In this document: positions 30,478 through 38,548 of the stretch, in pieces
Numbering within the stretch: the stretch's first letter is position 1
Layout of the letters: each line of letters opens with the position of its first letter
Origin: Stutzerimonas stutzeri
Lineage (GTDB): Bacteria > Pseudomonadota > Gammaproteobacteria > Pseudomonadales > Pseudomonadaceae
Length of the DNA: 64,000 nucleotides
Direction of reading: 5' to 3'
NCBI RefSeq assembly: GCF_015291885.1
Contig: NZ_CP036186.1
Coordinates: forward strand, 3,747,001 to 3,811,000
Notes under the pieces: model-generated
What the model saw: only the letters and a program-made list of their open reading frames with translations
Database searches by the model: none
What the model was told of the DNA's origin: nothing
Made by a program: the position numbers and the translations under genes

Positions 30478-30691
30478 GGAGTACCCGTTGAAGGATGCGG
30501 AACGGAGCGACAGACAGCATTGCGCCTGCGTGCGAGGCGGAACATAGCCGAAACGATGTGAAAAAAATGTTGCCCCGCAAAACCGCCGCTACCTGTTGTT
30601 TCTGTGCGGGGCCGAGGCATCGTCGTCGGTAAGGTTCGCTTAAGTTTCGCCGCCTAGAATCGCCACCTTATCCACACACGGAGTAGGTGAA

Positions 30692-31243
30692 ATGAACGTC
30701 AAAACAGGTGCGCGAGGATACGGGCGGCTTTCCATCGGGCTGCACTGGCTGATGCTGCTGTTGATCGCAGCGGTCTACGCGACCATCGAACTCAAGGGCA
30801 ATTTCGCCAAGGGCAGTGAACCGCGCGAACTGCTCAAACACTGGCATTTCATGCTCGGCCTGACGGTGTTTGCACTGGTCTGGCTGCGCTTGGTTGCACG
30901 CTGGCTGCATCCCGCACCCAAAGCGGTCGCCGGGGCCGGCTGGGAACGAGTGCTGGCCAAGCTGATGCACCTGGCGCTGTACGCGCTGATGATCGGCGTG
31001 CCGTTGCTCGGCTGGCTGACCCTGAGCGCGGCGGGCAAGCCGATTCCGTTCTTCGGCCTCGAGCTGCCGGCGCTGGTCGGTGCCAACCAGGAGCTGGCCG
31101 GCCGGTTCAAGGAGCTGCATGAAACGCTGGCGGTGGCCGGCTACTGGCTGATCGGCCTGCATACGGCGGCCGCCCTGTTCCACCAGTACGTGCGCCGCGA
31201 CGGCACCCTGTTGCGGATGCTGCCGCAGCGCCACCAGGGCTGA
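30692..31243 (+). CDS. Cytochrome b561 (CybB-like)
   Basis: The 183-residue inner-membrane protein has four hydrophobic helices and the family's histidines: LSIGLHWLMLL near residue 18, LLKHWHFMLG near residue 50, KELHETLAVAGYWLIGLHTAAALFHQYVRRD near residues 139-165. These ligate two b-type haems. CybB of E. coli acts as superoxide:ubiquinone oxidoreductase; other family members move electrons from quinol. The gene stands alone after colR and before a strong bidirectional hairpin. Confidence 0.9.
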   Translation: MNVKTGARGYGRLSIGLHWLMLLLIAAVYATIELKGNFAKGSEPRELLKHWHFMLGLTVFALVWLRLVARWLHPAPKAVAGAGWERVLAKLMHLALYALMIGVPLLGWLTLSAAGKPIPFFGLELPALVGANQELAGRFKELHETLAVAGYWLIGLHTAAALFHQYVRRDGTLLRMLPQRHQG

Positions 31244-31256
31244 CGCGCAGACGCAG

Positions 31257-31291
31257 AAACGCCCGGTCGACTCATCATCGACCGGGCGTTT
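31257..31291. terminator. Bidirectional terminator between cytochrome b561 and moeA
   Basis: A 14-bp perfect stem (AAACGCCCGGTCGA and its complement) with a 7-nt loop has a T-run on each strand. It separates the convergent genes. Confidence 0.93.
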
Positions 31292-31298
31292 TCATGTG

Positions 31299-32531
31299 TC
31301 AGCCGAGCAGTTCGCTGAACGGCAGATACTCCACCGTTTCACCCTCTTCCAGCGTGCGGTTGCGCTCGACGATGGCCAGGCCTTCGGCCCAGCTGGCCGA
31401 GGTCAGCATCGCCGAACCCTGGCGCGGGTGCAGGCACACGCGCATCTCGCCATCGACCTGCTCCAGCCGCGCGCGCAGGTACTGGCGGCGGTTGTTCGGC
31501 TTGCGCCAGGCGAAGCCGGCGGTCAGGCGCAGCGGCTTGGGCAGCACCTCGGTGCAACCCTGGGCACTGAGCAGGAACGGCCGCGCCACCACCAGCGAGG
31601 TGATCAGCGCCGCAGCCGGATTGCCCGGCAGGCCGATCCACGGCTTGCCATTGACCTCGCCAAAGGCCAGCGGCTTGCCGGGCTGGATCGCCAGGCGCCA
31701 CATGTGCAGCTCGCCCAGTTCGCGAATGGCCTGCTTGAGGTGATCCTCCTCGCCGACCGAGACGCCGCCGGAGGTGATCAGCATGTCCCATTCGGAAGCG
31801 GCCAGCGCCAGTGCGTCACGGCTGGCGGCCAGTTCGTCGACGAGGATTTCGTAGTCGTGCACCTCCATTCCAAGGCTGCGCAGCACGCTGAGCAGGCAGT
31901 AGCGGTTGGAGTTGTAGATCTGCCCGGGCGCCAGCGGCTCGCCGGGTTCGCGCAGCTCGTTGCCGCTGGAGAGCAGGCCGATACGCAGGCGTCGATAGAC
32001 CGCCACGCGGGCGACGCCGAAGCTTGCCAGCAGACCGATCTCCTGCGGGCGCAGGCGCTTGCCGGCCTGCAGCACCGGGGCGCCGGCCTGTAACTCCTCG
32101 CCCTGACGACGCACATGGGCGCCCTGGGTGACGCCGGGGAAATGCACGCGATCAGCCTCGATCTGGCAATCCTCCTGCGCCACCACGGTGTCGGCGCCCG
32201 GCGGCAGTGGTGCGCCGGTGAAGATGCGCACGGCGTGGCCGACAGGCAGTTGCTGATCGGCGGCATCACCGGCAGCGATGCGCCCGGCGAGTGGCAGCCA
32301 GCCGCCTTCGGCCGGCAGGTCGGCGGCGCGAAGGGCGTAGCCGTCCATTGCGCTGTTGTCCCACGCCGGCACCGGGAAAGGAGCGTCGAGGGATTCGGCC
32401 AGCACCCGGCCGAGGGCATCGGACAGCGCGACGTGTTCTACCGGCGGCAGCGCCGGCACCCGAGCCAGCAGTTCGGCGATGGCCTCGTCGACCGGCTTCA
32501 GGCCACTGGTGTCGCAGCCACAGGCGCTCAT
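31299..32531 (-). CDS. moeA: Molybdopterin molybdenumtransferase MoeA
   Basis: MoeA inserts molybdate into adenylylated molybdopterin to form molybdenum cofactor. The 410-residue product has the substrate loop PAWDNSAMDGYA near residue 55, the TSGGVSVGEEDHL motif near residue 247, and GLPGNPAAA near residue 300. It begins MSACGCDTSG at 32531; this ATG overlaps the moaB stop as ATGA. The gene would supply cofactor to NarG and to the PaoABC-like enzyme in the same window. It is co-transcribed with moaB. Confidence 0.95.
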   Translation of the reverse strand: MSACGCDTSGLKPVDEAIAELLARVPALPPVEHVALSDALGRVLAESLDAPFPVPAWDNSAMDGYALRAADLPAEGGWLPLAGRIAAGDAADQQLPVGHAVRIFTGAPLPPGADTVVAQEDCQIEADRVHFPGVTQGAHVRRQGEELQAGAPVLQAGKRLRPQEIGLLASFGVARVAVYRRLRIGLLSSGNELREPGEPLAPGQIYNSNRYCLLSVLRSLGMEVHDYEILVDELAASRDALALAASEWDMLITSGGVSVGEEDHLKQAIRELGELHMWRLAIQPGKPLAFGEVNGKPWIGLPGNPAAALITSLVVARPFLLSAQGCTEVLPKPLRLTAGFAWRKPNNRRQYLRARLEQVDGEMRVCLHPRQGSAMLTSASWAEGLAIVERNRTLEEGETVEYLPFSELLG

Positions 32532-33073
32532 GAGCGCGGCCCGCAGTATTCGACCGCGCTGGCCTTGAGGTGCGGCACGAAGTTGCAAGGCTTGGTGCGG
32601 CTGTCCAGCTGCTCGACAAGGATCTTGTTCCAGGCAGTGCGGCAGGCATTGGTCGAGCCCGGCAGGCAGCAGACCAGGGTGCCGTTGCTCATGCCGGCCA
32701 GCGCGCGGGACTGCACGGTGGAGGTGCCGATCTCGCCCAGCGAGACGTAGCGGAACAGCTCGCCGAAGCCGTCGACGTCCTTGTCCAGCAGCGGCTGCAC
32801 CGCCTGCGGGGTGTTGTCGCGGGCGGTGAAACCGGTGCCGCCGGTGATCAGCACGACCTGCACGTTCTCGCTGGCAATCCAGCTGCAGACGCGGGCGCGG
32901 ATCTGCCAGACGTCGTCCTTGACGATCGCCCGCTCGGCCAGCGTGTGGCCAGCGCTCTGCAGGCCGTCGATCAGTGCCTGGCCGGAGGTATCGGAATCGA
33001 TGTTACGGGTGTCGCTCACCGTGAGCACCGCAATGCTCAGGGGCTGAAATTCGCTGTTGGACAGATGAGCCAT
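32528..33073 (-). CDS. moaB: Molybdenum cofactor biosynthesis protein B
   Basis: MoaB/Mog-type protein that adenylylates molybdopterin before molybdenum insertion. The 181-residue product has the family signatures LTVSDTRNIDSDTSGQ near residue 17 and ITGGTGFTARDNTPQA near residue 76. It begins MAHLSNSEFQ at 33073, with a CAAGGGAG about 8 nt before it; the upstream in-frame extension is not family-like. It is coupled to moeA by a 4-nt overlap. About 240 bp without any recognised feature separates it from moaA. Confidence 0.94.
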   Translation of the reverse strand: MAHLSNSEFQPLSIAVLTVSDTRNIDSDTSGQALIDGLQSAGHTLAERAIVKDDVWQIRARVCSWIASENVQVVLITGGTGFTARDNTPQAVQPLLDKDVDGFGELFRYVSLGEIGTSTVQSRALAGMSNGTLVCCLPGSTNACRTAWNKILVEQLDSRTKPCNFVPHLKASAVEYCGPRS

Positions 33074-33316
33074 GGCTCGAAACTCCCTTGAAGATGTGTG
33101 CGCAGGCTGCACCCGTGTCGTACACGAACCCATTCCCCATTGGAGGTATGTCCGCGCGGCGTGGGTGCATGAGATCCGCCAACGCTGCAGGCGTTTGCGC
33201 GACCTGGCTCTGCGACAAGGCCCGGCTGCAGCAGCTGGGCACGTGGGTCAAACCGGCGATGCCGGTCGATGGTAGCGAATTAGGCGGTCGGCTCGTAGCC
33301 CATGCGGGCGTCTGCC

Positions 33317-34306
33317 TCAACCGCCGCTGGCATTCATGAAGCGCAATACCTGGACCTCACCGCTGCTGGAGAATTCATGGCGCAGCGGTTTGCGCTGCAG
33401 CGCGGCGTGGATGGCGTCGATCACCGGTTGGTCGCTGGTCGGATGGCGGCGCAGCAGCGCACGCAGGTCGATGGAATTCTCGTGCCCGAGGCAAAGCAGC
33501 AGGCGGCCCTCCACCGTCAGCCGCACGCGGTTGCAGGTGGCGCAGAAGTTGTGGGAATGCGGCGAGATGAAGCCGATGCGCGTCTGTGGATGGTCCGCCA
33601 GGCGCACGTAGCGCGCCGGGCCGCCGCTCTGCTCGGCCGAATCGATCAGCGCGTGGCGCTCGGCGATCAGCGCGCGTACTTCGTCGCTGGAGCAGAAGCT
33701 CTCACCCCGCGAGCGACCGACGTCGCCCAGCGGCATTTCCTCGATGAAACTCAGGTCGAGCCCGCCGGCGATGGCGAAGTCCACCAGGTCGGCGACCTCT
33801 TCGGCGTTACGGCCCTTCATCACTACAGCATTGAGCTTGATCCGCTCGAAGCCGGCGGCGCGCGCCGCATCGATGCCATCGAGCACCTGCTGCAGCTGGC
33901 CAGTGCGGGTGATGGCGTGGAATTTCTCGGCGTCCAGGCTATCCAGGCTGATGTTCAGCCGCTTGACCCCGGCCCGAGCCAGCGGCGCGGCAAGCTTGAC
34001 CAGCTGCGAGCCGTTGGTGGTCATCACCAGTTCGCGCAGGCCCGGCAATGCAGCAATGCGCTCGCAGAGACCGACGATACCCTGTCGTACCAGCGGCTCG
34101 CCGCCGGTGAGGCGAATCTTCTTCACCCCCAGGCCGACGAAAATGCGCGCGATGCGCTCCAGCTCCTCCAGACCGAGCACCTGCTGGCGCGGCAGGAAGG
34201 TCATATCCTCGGCCATGCAGTAGACGCAGCGGAAGTCGCAGCGGTCGGTCACCGACATGCGCAGGTAGTCGATCTGGCGGTTGTGGGCATCGCGTAATTG
34301 AGTCAT
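33317..34306 (-). CDS. moaA: GTP 3',8-cyclase MoaA
   Basis: This radical-SAM enzyme makes the first intermediate of molybdenum cofactor from GTP. The 329-residue product has the SAM-cluster motif CDFRCVYC near residue 23, the C-terminal cluster CATCNRVR near residue 257 with a further cysteine in [10 protein letters not shown], and the conserved Gly-Gly C-terminus (NASGG). It starts at the ATG at 34306. It lies downstream of narGHJI and the parvulin gene on the same strand, but a REP-like palindrome pair sits in the gap. Co-transcription with nar is therefore plausible but not certain. Confidence 0.96.
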   Translation of the reverse strand: MTQLRDAHNRQIDYLRMSVTDRCDFRCVYCMAEDMTFLPRQQVLGLEELERIARIFVGLGVKKIRLTGGEPLVRQGIVGLCERIAALPGLRELVMTTNGSQLVKLAAPLARAGVKRLNISLDSLDAEKFHAITRTGQLQQVLDGIDAARAAGFERIKLNAVVMKGRNAEEVADLVDFAIAGGLDLSFIEEMPLGDVGRSRGESFCSSDEVRALIAERHALIDSAEQSGGPARYVRLADHPQTRIGFISPHSHNFCATCNRVRLTVEGRLLLCLGHENSIDLRALLRRHPTSDQPVIDAIHAALQRKPLRHEFSSSGEVQVLRFMNASGG

Positions 34307-34327
34307 CGATAACACCTCTGAAACTTC

Positions 34328-34395
34328 GTAGGGTGGATGACGCTTTTTCATCCACCGTGGGCCCCGCGCGGTGGGTGGTGAAGCACCATCCACCC
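34328..34395. repeat. REP-like palindrome pair (GTAGGGTGGAT type)
   Basis: A GTAGGGTGGATgacgcttttTCATCCACC palindrome (34328-34357) is followed by a GGTGGGTGGTGaagCACCATCCACCC palindrome (34371-34395). They lie between the parvulin gene and moaA, in the same family as the pair after the purine permease. They may set transcript level between the nar genes and moaA. Confidence 0.82.
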
Positions 34396-34415
34396 GGCGC
34401 AGGGCCAAGCCGCCG

Positions 34416-35375
34416 TCATTGCATCAGTGGCGTTTCCGCGCCCTGCAGGTGGATGCCTTCGATGTTCGCCGCCCCCACCAGATTCTGCAGGTACTGGCTG
34501 ACACCGATCTGCCAGACGCGCTGGTTGAGCTCGGCGCGAATCGAACCGGCGACCACCTCGTAAGGCAGCTGCTCGCCTTCGATTCGCTGGTCGACGAACA
34601 CCAGGTGATAGCCGTAGCGGCTTTCCAGCGGCTGCTGGCAGAGGCCGACCGGCAGACGGAACAGCTGCCGCTCGAACTCCGGCACGGTCTGGCCCTTGCT
34701 GATCTGCCCAAGCGCCCCGCCCTGCTCCTTGGACGGACAGGCCGAATGCTGCAGCGCCAGTTCAGCGAAGCGTTGCGGCGCGGCCTGCAGCTCGGCAATC
34801 AAGCCCTGGGCCTGCTCACGAGCCAGGCTGCGCGCCTCGGCGTCATCCGCCGGACAGGCCAGCAAGATGTGCCGTGCGGCCAGCAACGGCGCGCTGAAGA
34901 AGCGCTGCTGGTTGCCAGTGTAGTACTGCCGGCAGGCAGCCTCGTCGGCCAGCGGCAGCGGTACTTCCTGCTCGATCAGCGTGCGGGTGGCCGCCTCCTC
35001 CTCGCTTTCGCCGGCTTCGGCGCGCACCACCAGGCCCAGCTCGCCGATGCGCTGCTGCAGCAACTCGCGCAGCACCAGCGCCTGGGTCGCCAGGTAGACG
35101 GCCTCTTCGCGGCTTTCCGCCGGGTGGTACTGCAATTCCTGAGCGATGGCCTGGGAGGCAATCGCCACCCCATTGACCCGCACCCGCGGCCATTCCTGTT
35201 CGCTGCTGGCAATCAGCAGCGGTTCACCGGACGCCTGCTCGGCAGCCGGCTCGCGGTCTTCCTCGTGCGGCAGCTCCTCGAACAGAGGGGCATCTACCGG
35301 CACTTCGATTTCCGGACGCGCGCCGCCACCGCAGCCGCCGCTTCCACCTGTGCTACCACCGCATCCACAACCCAT
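34416..35375 (-). CDS. Parvulin-type peptidyl-prolyl isomerase of the nar cluster
   Basis: The 319-residue protein ends in a PpiC-type rotamase domain: ARHILLACP near residue 166, then [34 protein letters not shown] near residues 200-233. A SurA/NifM-like helical N-domain spans about residues 60-160. The extreme N-terminus ([18 protein letters not shown]) is glycine-rich with cysteines at 3, 5 and 15 and looks like a metal or cluster site. No signal peptide is seen, so it is probably cytoplasmic. It lies 81 bp after narI; isomerases of this kind are found in nar operons of denitrifying pseudomonads. A role in folding NarG or NarI is inferred. Confidence 0.87.
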   Translation of the reverse strand: MGCGCGGSTGGSGGCGGGARPEIEVPVDAPLFEELPHEEDREPAAEQASGEPLLIASSEQEWPRVRVNGVAIASQAIAQELQYHPAESREEAVYLATQALVLRELLQQRIGELGLVVRAEAGESEEEAATRTLIEQEVPLPLADEAACRQYYTGNQQRFFSAPLLAARHILLACPADDAEARSLAREQAQGLIAELQAAPQRFAELALQHSACPSKEQGGALGQISKGQTVPEFERQLFRLPVGLCQQPLESRYGYHLVFVDQRIEGEQLPYEVVAGSIRAELNQRVWQIGVSQYLQNLVGAANIEGIHLQGAETPLMQ

Positions 35376-35456
35376 GATGATTACCTCGATAAGACGCTTG
35401 AACCTTCGATCCGATCGGCCAGGACGGCTGACGCACGGGGCGTCAGCCGGCGAGGG

Positions 35457-36248
35457 TTATACCGGGGTCTTGCTCTTTGCCGTAGCAGGCACAGCGGTCG
35501 GCACGGCGGTTTCGCGTGCCGGGGCTTCGTAGGTGCGCGGACGCTGCGGGCGCGGCACGCTTGGCTTGACGCCCTTCTGGCGGACGATCTGGTAGCGCCG
35601 GCCCAGGTACCACACCGGCGCACTGACGATGTGCACCAGGCGGGTGAAGGGGAACAGCACGAACAGGGTCATACCGAGGAACACGTGCAGCTTATAGATC
35701 ACGCTGACCGACTCGATGGCGCCTGCGGCCTTGACCGGCTGCAGGGTGACCAGGCTCTGCGCCCAGGTGCCCAGCAACACCATCACCGAGCCGTCCAGGT
35801 GGCCAGTGGAGGCGACGATGGTCAGCAGCCCCAGCACCAGCTGCGCCAGCAGCACGAAGAGGATCATGATGTCGCTGGTGTTGGACGTGGCACGCACACG
35901 AGCGTCGGTCAGACGACGATGGATCAGCATCACCAGGCCGATCAGGCAGAGGATGCCGAAGAAGCCGCCGGACACCATCGCCACGATCTGCTTCTGGCCG
36001 CTGGTGATGAACGAGTGGTACAGCGCCTCGGGCATCAGCAGGCCGACGAAGTGACCGGCCAGGATGAAGATGATGCCGACGTGGAACAGGTTGCTCGCCA
36101 GGCGCATGCGGTTGTTCGACAGCATCTGGCTGGAACCGGCCTTCCAGCTGTACTGCGACAGGTCGAAGCGCGCCCAGCTGCCGATCAGGCAGATGGCCAG
36201 CGCGATGTAGGGGTAGACCCCGAACAGCAGGAAATTGAAGTTAGACAT
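35457..36248 (-). CDS. narI: Respiratory nitrate reductase gamma subunit (cytochrome b)
   Basis: NarI takes electrons from quinol and passes them through two b-type haems to NarH. The 263-residue protein has five membrane helices. Histidines at 56, 66, 188 and 206 match the four haem ligands of E. coli NarI (56, 66, 187 and 205). A C-terminal tail of about 35 residues rich in Pro and Ala (PRPQRPRT...AKSKTPV) extends beyond the E. coli length of 225; it would face the cytoplasm. The ATG at 36248 overlaps the narJ end by 8 nt. Confidence 0.96.
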   Translation of the reverse strand: MSNFNFLLFGVYPYIALAICLIGSWARFDLSQYSWKAGSSQMLSNNRMRLASNLFHVGIIFILAGHFVGLLMPEALYHSFITSGQKQIVAMVSGGFFGILCLIGLVMLIHRRLTDARVRATSNTSDIMILFVLLAQLVLGLLTIVASTGHLDGSVMVLLGTWAQSLVTLQPVKAAGAIESVSVIYKLHVFLGMTLFVLFPFTRLVHIVSAPVWYLGRRYQIVRQKGVKPSVPRPQRPRTYEAPARETAVPTAVPATAKSKTPV

Positions 36249-36996
36249 TGCGCACCTCCTGGGCGAGCGCGGCGGCCTGCCCGTCATGCTTGAAATCGGT
36301 CCAGTGCAGCGGCACCGGGCTTTCCTCGCGAGCCTTGCCCGGCCCGCTCGGCATGGATGGGCAGCGATCCTGCTGCTCGGCCTGGAGGAAGTTGACCTGT
36401 TCCTCCTCCCAGATCTTGTCCAGCGCTTCCAGCGAGTCGTCGCGTTCCTCGGCGGCGACCTGCTCCTGCAGGCCGGCCAGGGTTTCCTGCACCGGCTCGC
36501 CGGCGATCTGCAGCAGCGCACGGAAGCACGCGGCATGCGGGCTTTCGCGTTCCTGCAGACGCGCCGCCAGCAGGGCCAGCAGGTGCGACACGTCGGCCAG
36601 CCCCTCGCGGGCCTCGAGGTCGTCGCGGGTGGCGAGGTATTCGAGGTACAGCGGGATGTAGTCCGGCAGCTCGCGTACGCCGATGTCGAAACCGGCCTCG
36701 GTGTACTGCGCCATCAGGTCGACCATGGCCTGGCCGCGGTCGCGGGACTCGCCATGCACGTGTTCGAACAGCAGCAGCGAGAGTGAACGGCCACGGTCGA
36801 ACAGGTCGGTGTAGCGCTCCTGCACGTCCATCAGGTCGTCTTCGGTCAGCTCGTCGAGCAGGCGGCGCAGCGCGATGCGCTGCTCCGGGCTGATCTCGCG
36901 GGCCGAGCCGATGGCCTGGGCCAGTTCGGCATGGCCGTCGCGCAGGTGCTGGTCGGGATAGTCCAGCAGCAGGGAAATCACTTTAAGGATGCGCAT
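36241..36996 (-). CDS. narJ: Nitrate reductase chaperone NarJ
   Basis: NarJ binds the N-terminus of NarG and times molybdenum cofactor and iron-sulfur insertion before membrane attachment. The 251-residue acidic helical protein starts MRILKVISLLLDYPD and has the family motif DLFDRGRSLSLLLFEHVHGESRDRGQAMVDL near residue 65, plus DYIPLYLEYLA near residue 112. It is somewhat longer than E. coli NarJ (236). It follows narH by 3 nt and overlaps narI. Confidence 0.95.
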   Translation of the reverse strand: MRILKVISLLLDYPDQHLRDGHAELAQAIGSAREISPEQRIALRRLLDELTEDDLMDVQERYTDLFDRGRSLSLLLFEHVHGESRDRGQAMVDLMAQYTEAGFDIGVRELPDYIPLYLEYLATRDDLEAREGLADVSHLLALLAARLQERESPHAACFRALLQIAGEPVQETLAGLQEQVAAEERDDSLEALDKIWEEEQVNFLQAEQQDRCPSMPSGPGKAREESPVPLHWTDFKHDGQAAALAQEVRNV

Positions 36997-36999
36997 GGC

Positions 37000-38538
37000 T
37001 CAGTCCTCCCACAGCTGGACGGTCTTGATGATGTCGCGGCGGTTGGCCTTCTTGGCACCGAACATGTTGGTGTCCGAGGCACCCGAGCAGCCACTGCCGA
37101 AGCTGAAGCCGCAACCGGAACGCTCGGCGAAGGCGTCGCTCATGGCCTCTTCGCGGTGCGCGGTCGGGATCACGTAGCGGTCCTCGTAGTTGGCGATGGC
37201 CAGGTAGCGGTACATGTCCTCCACCTGGGCCACCGACAGACCGACGCTCTCCAGCACCTTGAGATCCTGCACGCCATCGACCTGCTCGGCCCGCTTGTAG
37301 GCACGCATGGCGAGCATGCGCTTGAGCGCCAGCTTGACCGGCTCCTCGTCACCTGCAGTGAGCAGGTTGGCCAGGTAACGCAGCGGGATGCGCAGGCTGT
37401 CGACGTCCGGCAGCACGCCGTCCATGCTGACGTGACCGGCACTGGCAGCGTTCTGGATCGGCGACAGCGGCGGCACGTACCACACCATCGGCAGCGTGCG
37501 GTATTCCGGGTGCAGCGGCAGGGCCAGCTTCCAGTCGACCGCCATCTTGTACACCGGCGACTTCTGCGCAGCTTCGATCACCGACATCGGTACGCCGTCG
37601 TTGAGCGCCTGCTCGATGACCTTCGGATCGAACGGATCGAGGAAGATCTCCAGTTGCTTGGCGTACAGGTCCTGCTCGTTGACGGTGCTAGCCACTTCAT
37701 GGATGCGGTCGGCGTCGTACAGCAGCACACCGAGGTAGCGGATGCGGCCTACGCAGGTCTCGGCACAGACGGTCGGCATGCCGGCCTCGATGCGCGGGAA
37801 GCAGAAGATGCACTTCTCGGATTTGCCGCTCTTCCAGTTGAAGTAGATCTTCTTGTACGGGCAGCCGCTGATGCACATGCGCCAGCCGCGGCACTTCTCC
37901 TGGTCGATGAGGACGATGCCGTCCTCCTCGCGCTTGTAGATCGCGCCGCTCGGGCAAGCCGCCGCGCAGGTCGGGTTCAAGCAGTGCTCGCACAGGCGCG
38001 GCAGGTACATCATGAAGGTGTTTTCGTACTGCCCGTAGATGTCCGCCTGAATGTTGTCGAAGTTCTTGTCCTTGCGACGCTTGGCGAACTCGGTACCGAG
38101 AATCTCCTCCCAGTTCGGACCCCACTCGATCTTCTCCATGCGCTGGCCGGAAATCAGCGAGCGCGGACGTGCTACCGGCTGGTGATCGGAGATCGGCGCG
38201 GTGTGCAGGTTCTGGTAGTCGAAGTCGAACGGCTCGTAGTAGTCGTCGATGGTTGGCAGGTCCGGGTTGGCGAAGATGTTCGCCAAGACGCGGAACTTGC
38301 CACCGATACGCGGGTTGATGGTGCCGTCGCCGTTGCGCACCCAGCCGCCCTTCCACTTGTCCTGGTTCTCCCACTCTTTCGGGTAGCCGATGCCAGGCTT
38401 GGTCTCGACGTTGTTGAACCAGGCGTATTCCATGCCTTCGCGGCTGGTCCAGACGTTCTTGCAGGTGATCGAGCAGGTGTGGCAGCCGATGCACTTGTCC
38501 AGGTTCAGGACCATGCCAACTTGTGAACGAATCTTCAT
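37000..38538 (-). CDS. narH: Respiratory nitrate reductase beta subunit (iron-sulfur)
   Basis: NarH carries four iron-sulfur clusters that link NarI haems to NarG. The 512-residue product has the N-terminal cluster motif CIGCHTCSITCKNVW near residue 16, then CEHCLNPTCAAACP near residue 184. CRGWRMCISGCP near residue 217 has tryptophan in place of one cysteine, as expected for the [3Fe-4S] cluster. CIFCFPRIEAGMPTVCAETC lies near residue 244. It begins 10 nt after narG. All cluster cysteines are present. Confidence 0.97.
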   Translation of the reverse strand: MKIRSQVGMVLNLDKCIGCHTCSITCKNVWTSREGMEYAWFNNVETKPGIGYPKEWENQDKWKGGWVRNGDGTINPRIGGKFRVLANIFANPDLPTIDDYYEPFDFDYQNLHTAPISDHQPVARPRSLISGQRMEKIEWGPNWEEILGTEFAKRRKDKNFDNIQADIYGQYENTFMMYLPRLCEHCLNPTCAAACPSGAIYKREEDGIVLIDQEKCRGWRMCISGCPYKKIYFNWKSGKSEKCIFCFPRIEAGMPTVCAETCVGRIRYLGVLLYDADRIHEVASTVNEQDLYAKQLEIFLDPFDPKVIEQALNDGVPMSVIEAAQKSPVYKMAVDWKLALPLHPEYRTLPMVWYVPPLSPIQNAASAGHVSMDGVLPDVDSLRIPLRYLANLLTAGDEEPVKLALKRMLAMRAYKRAEQVDGVQDLKVLESVGLSVAQVEDMYRYLAIANYEDRYVIPTAHREEAMSDAFAERSGCGFSFGSGCSGASDTNMFGAKKANRRDIIKTVQLWED

Positions 38539-38548
38539 GGCCTATTCC

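Noticed and set aside
34371..36293. A 640-codon plus-strand frame across the parvulin and narI genes
   Set aside because: It covers two well-supported minus-strand genes and has low-complexity His/Gln/Asp-rich content typical of a reverse shadow.
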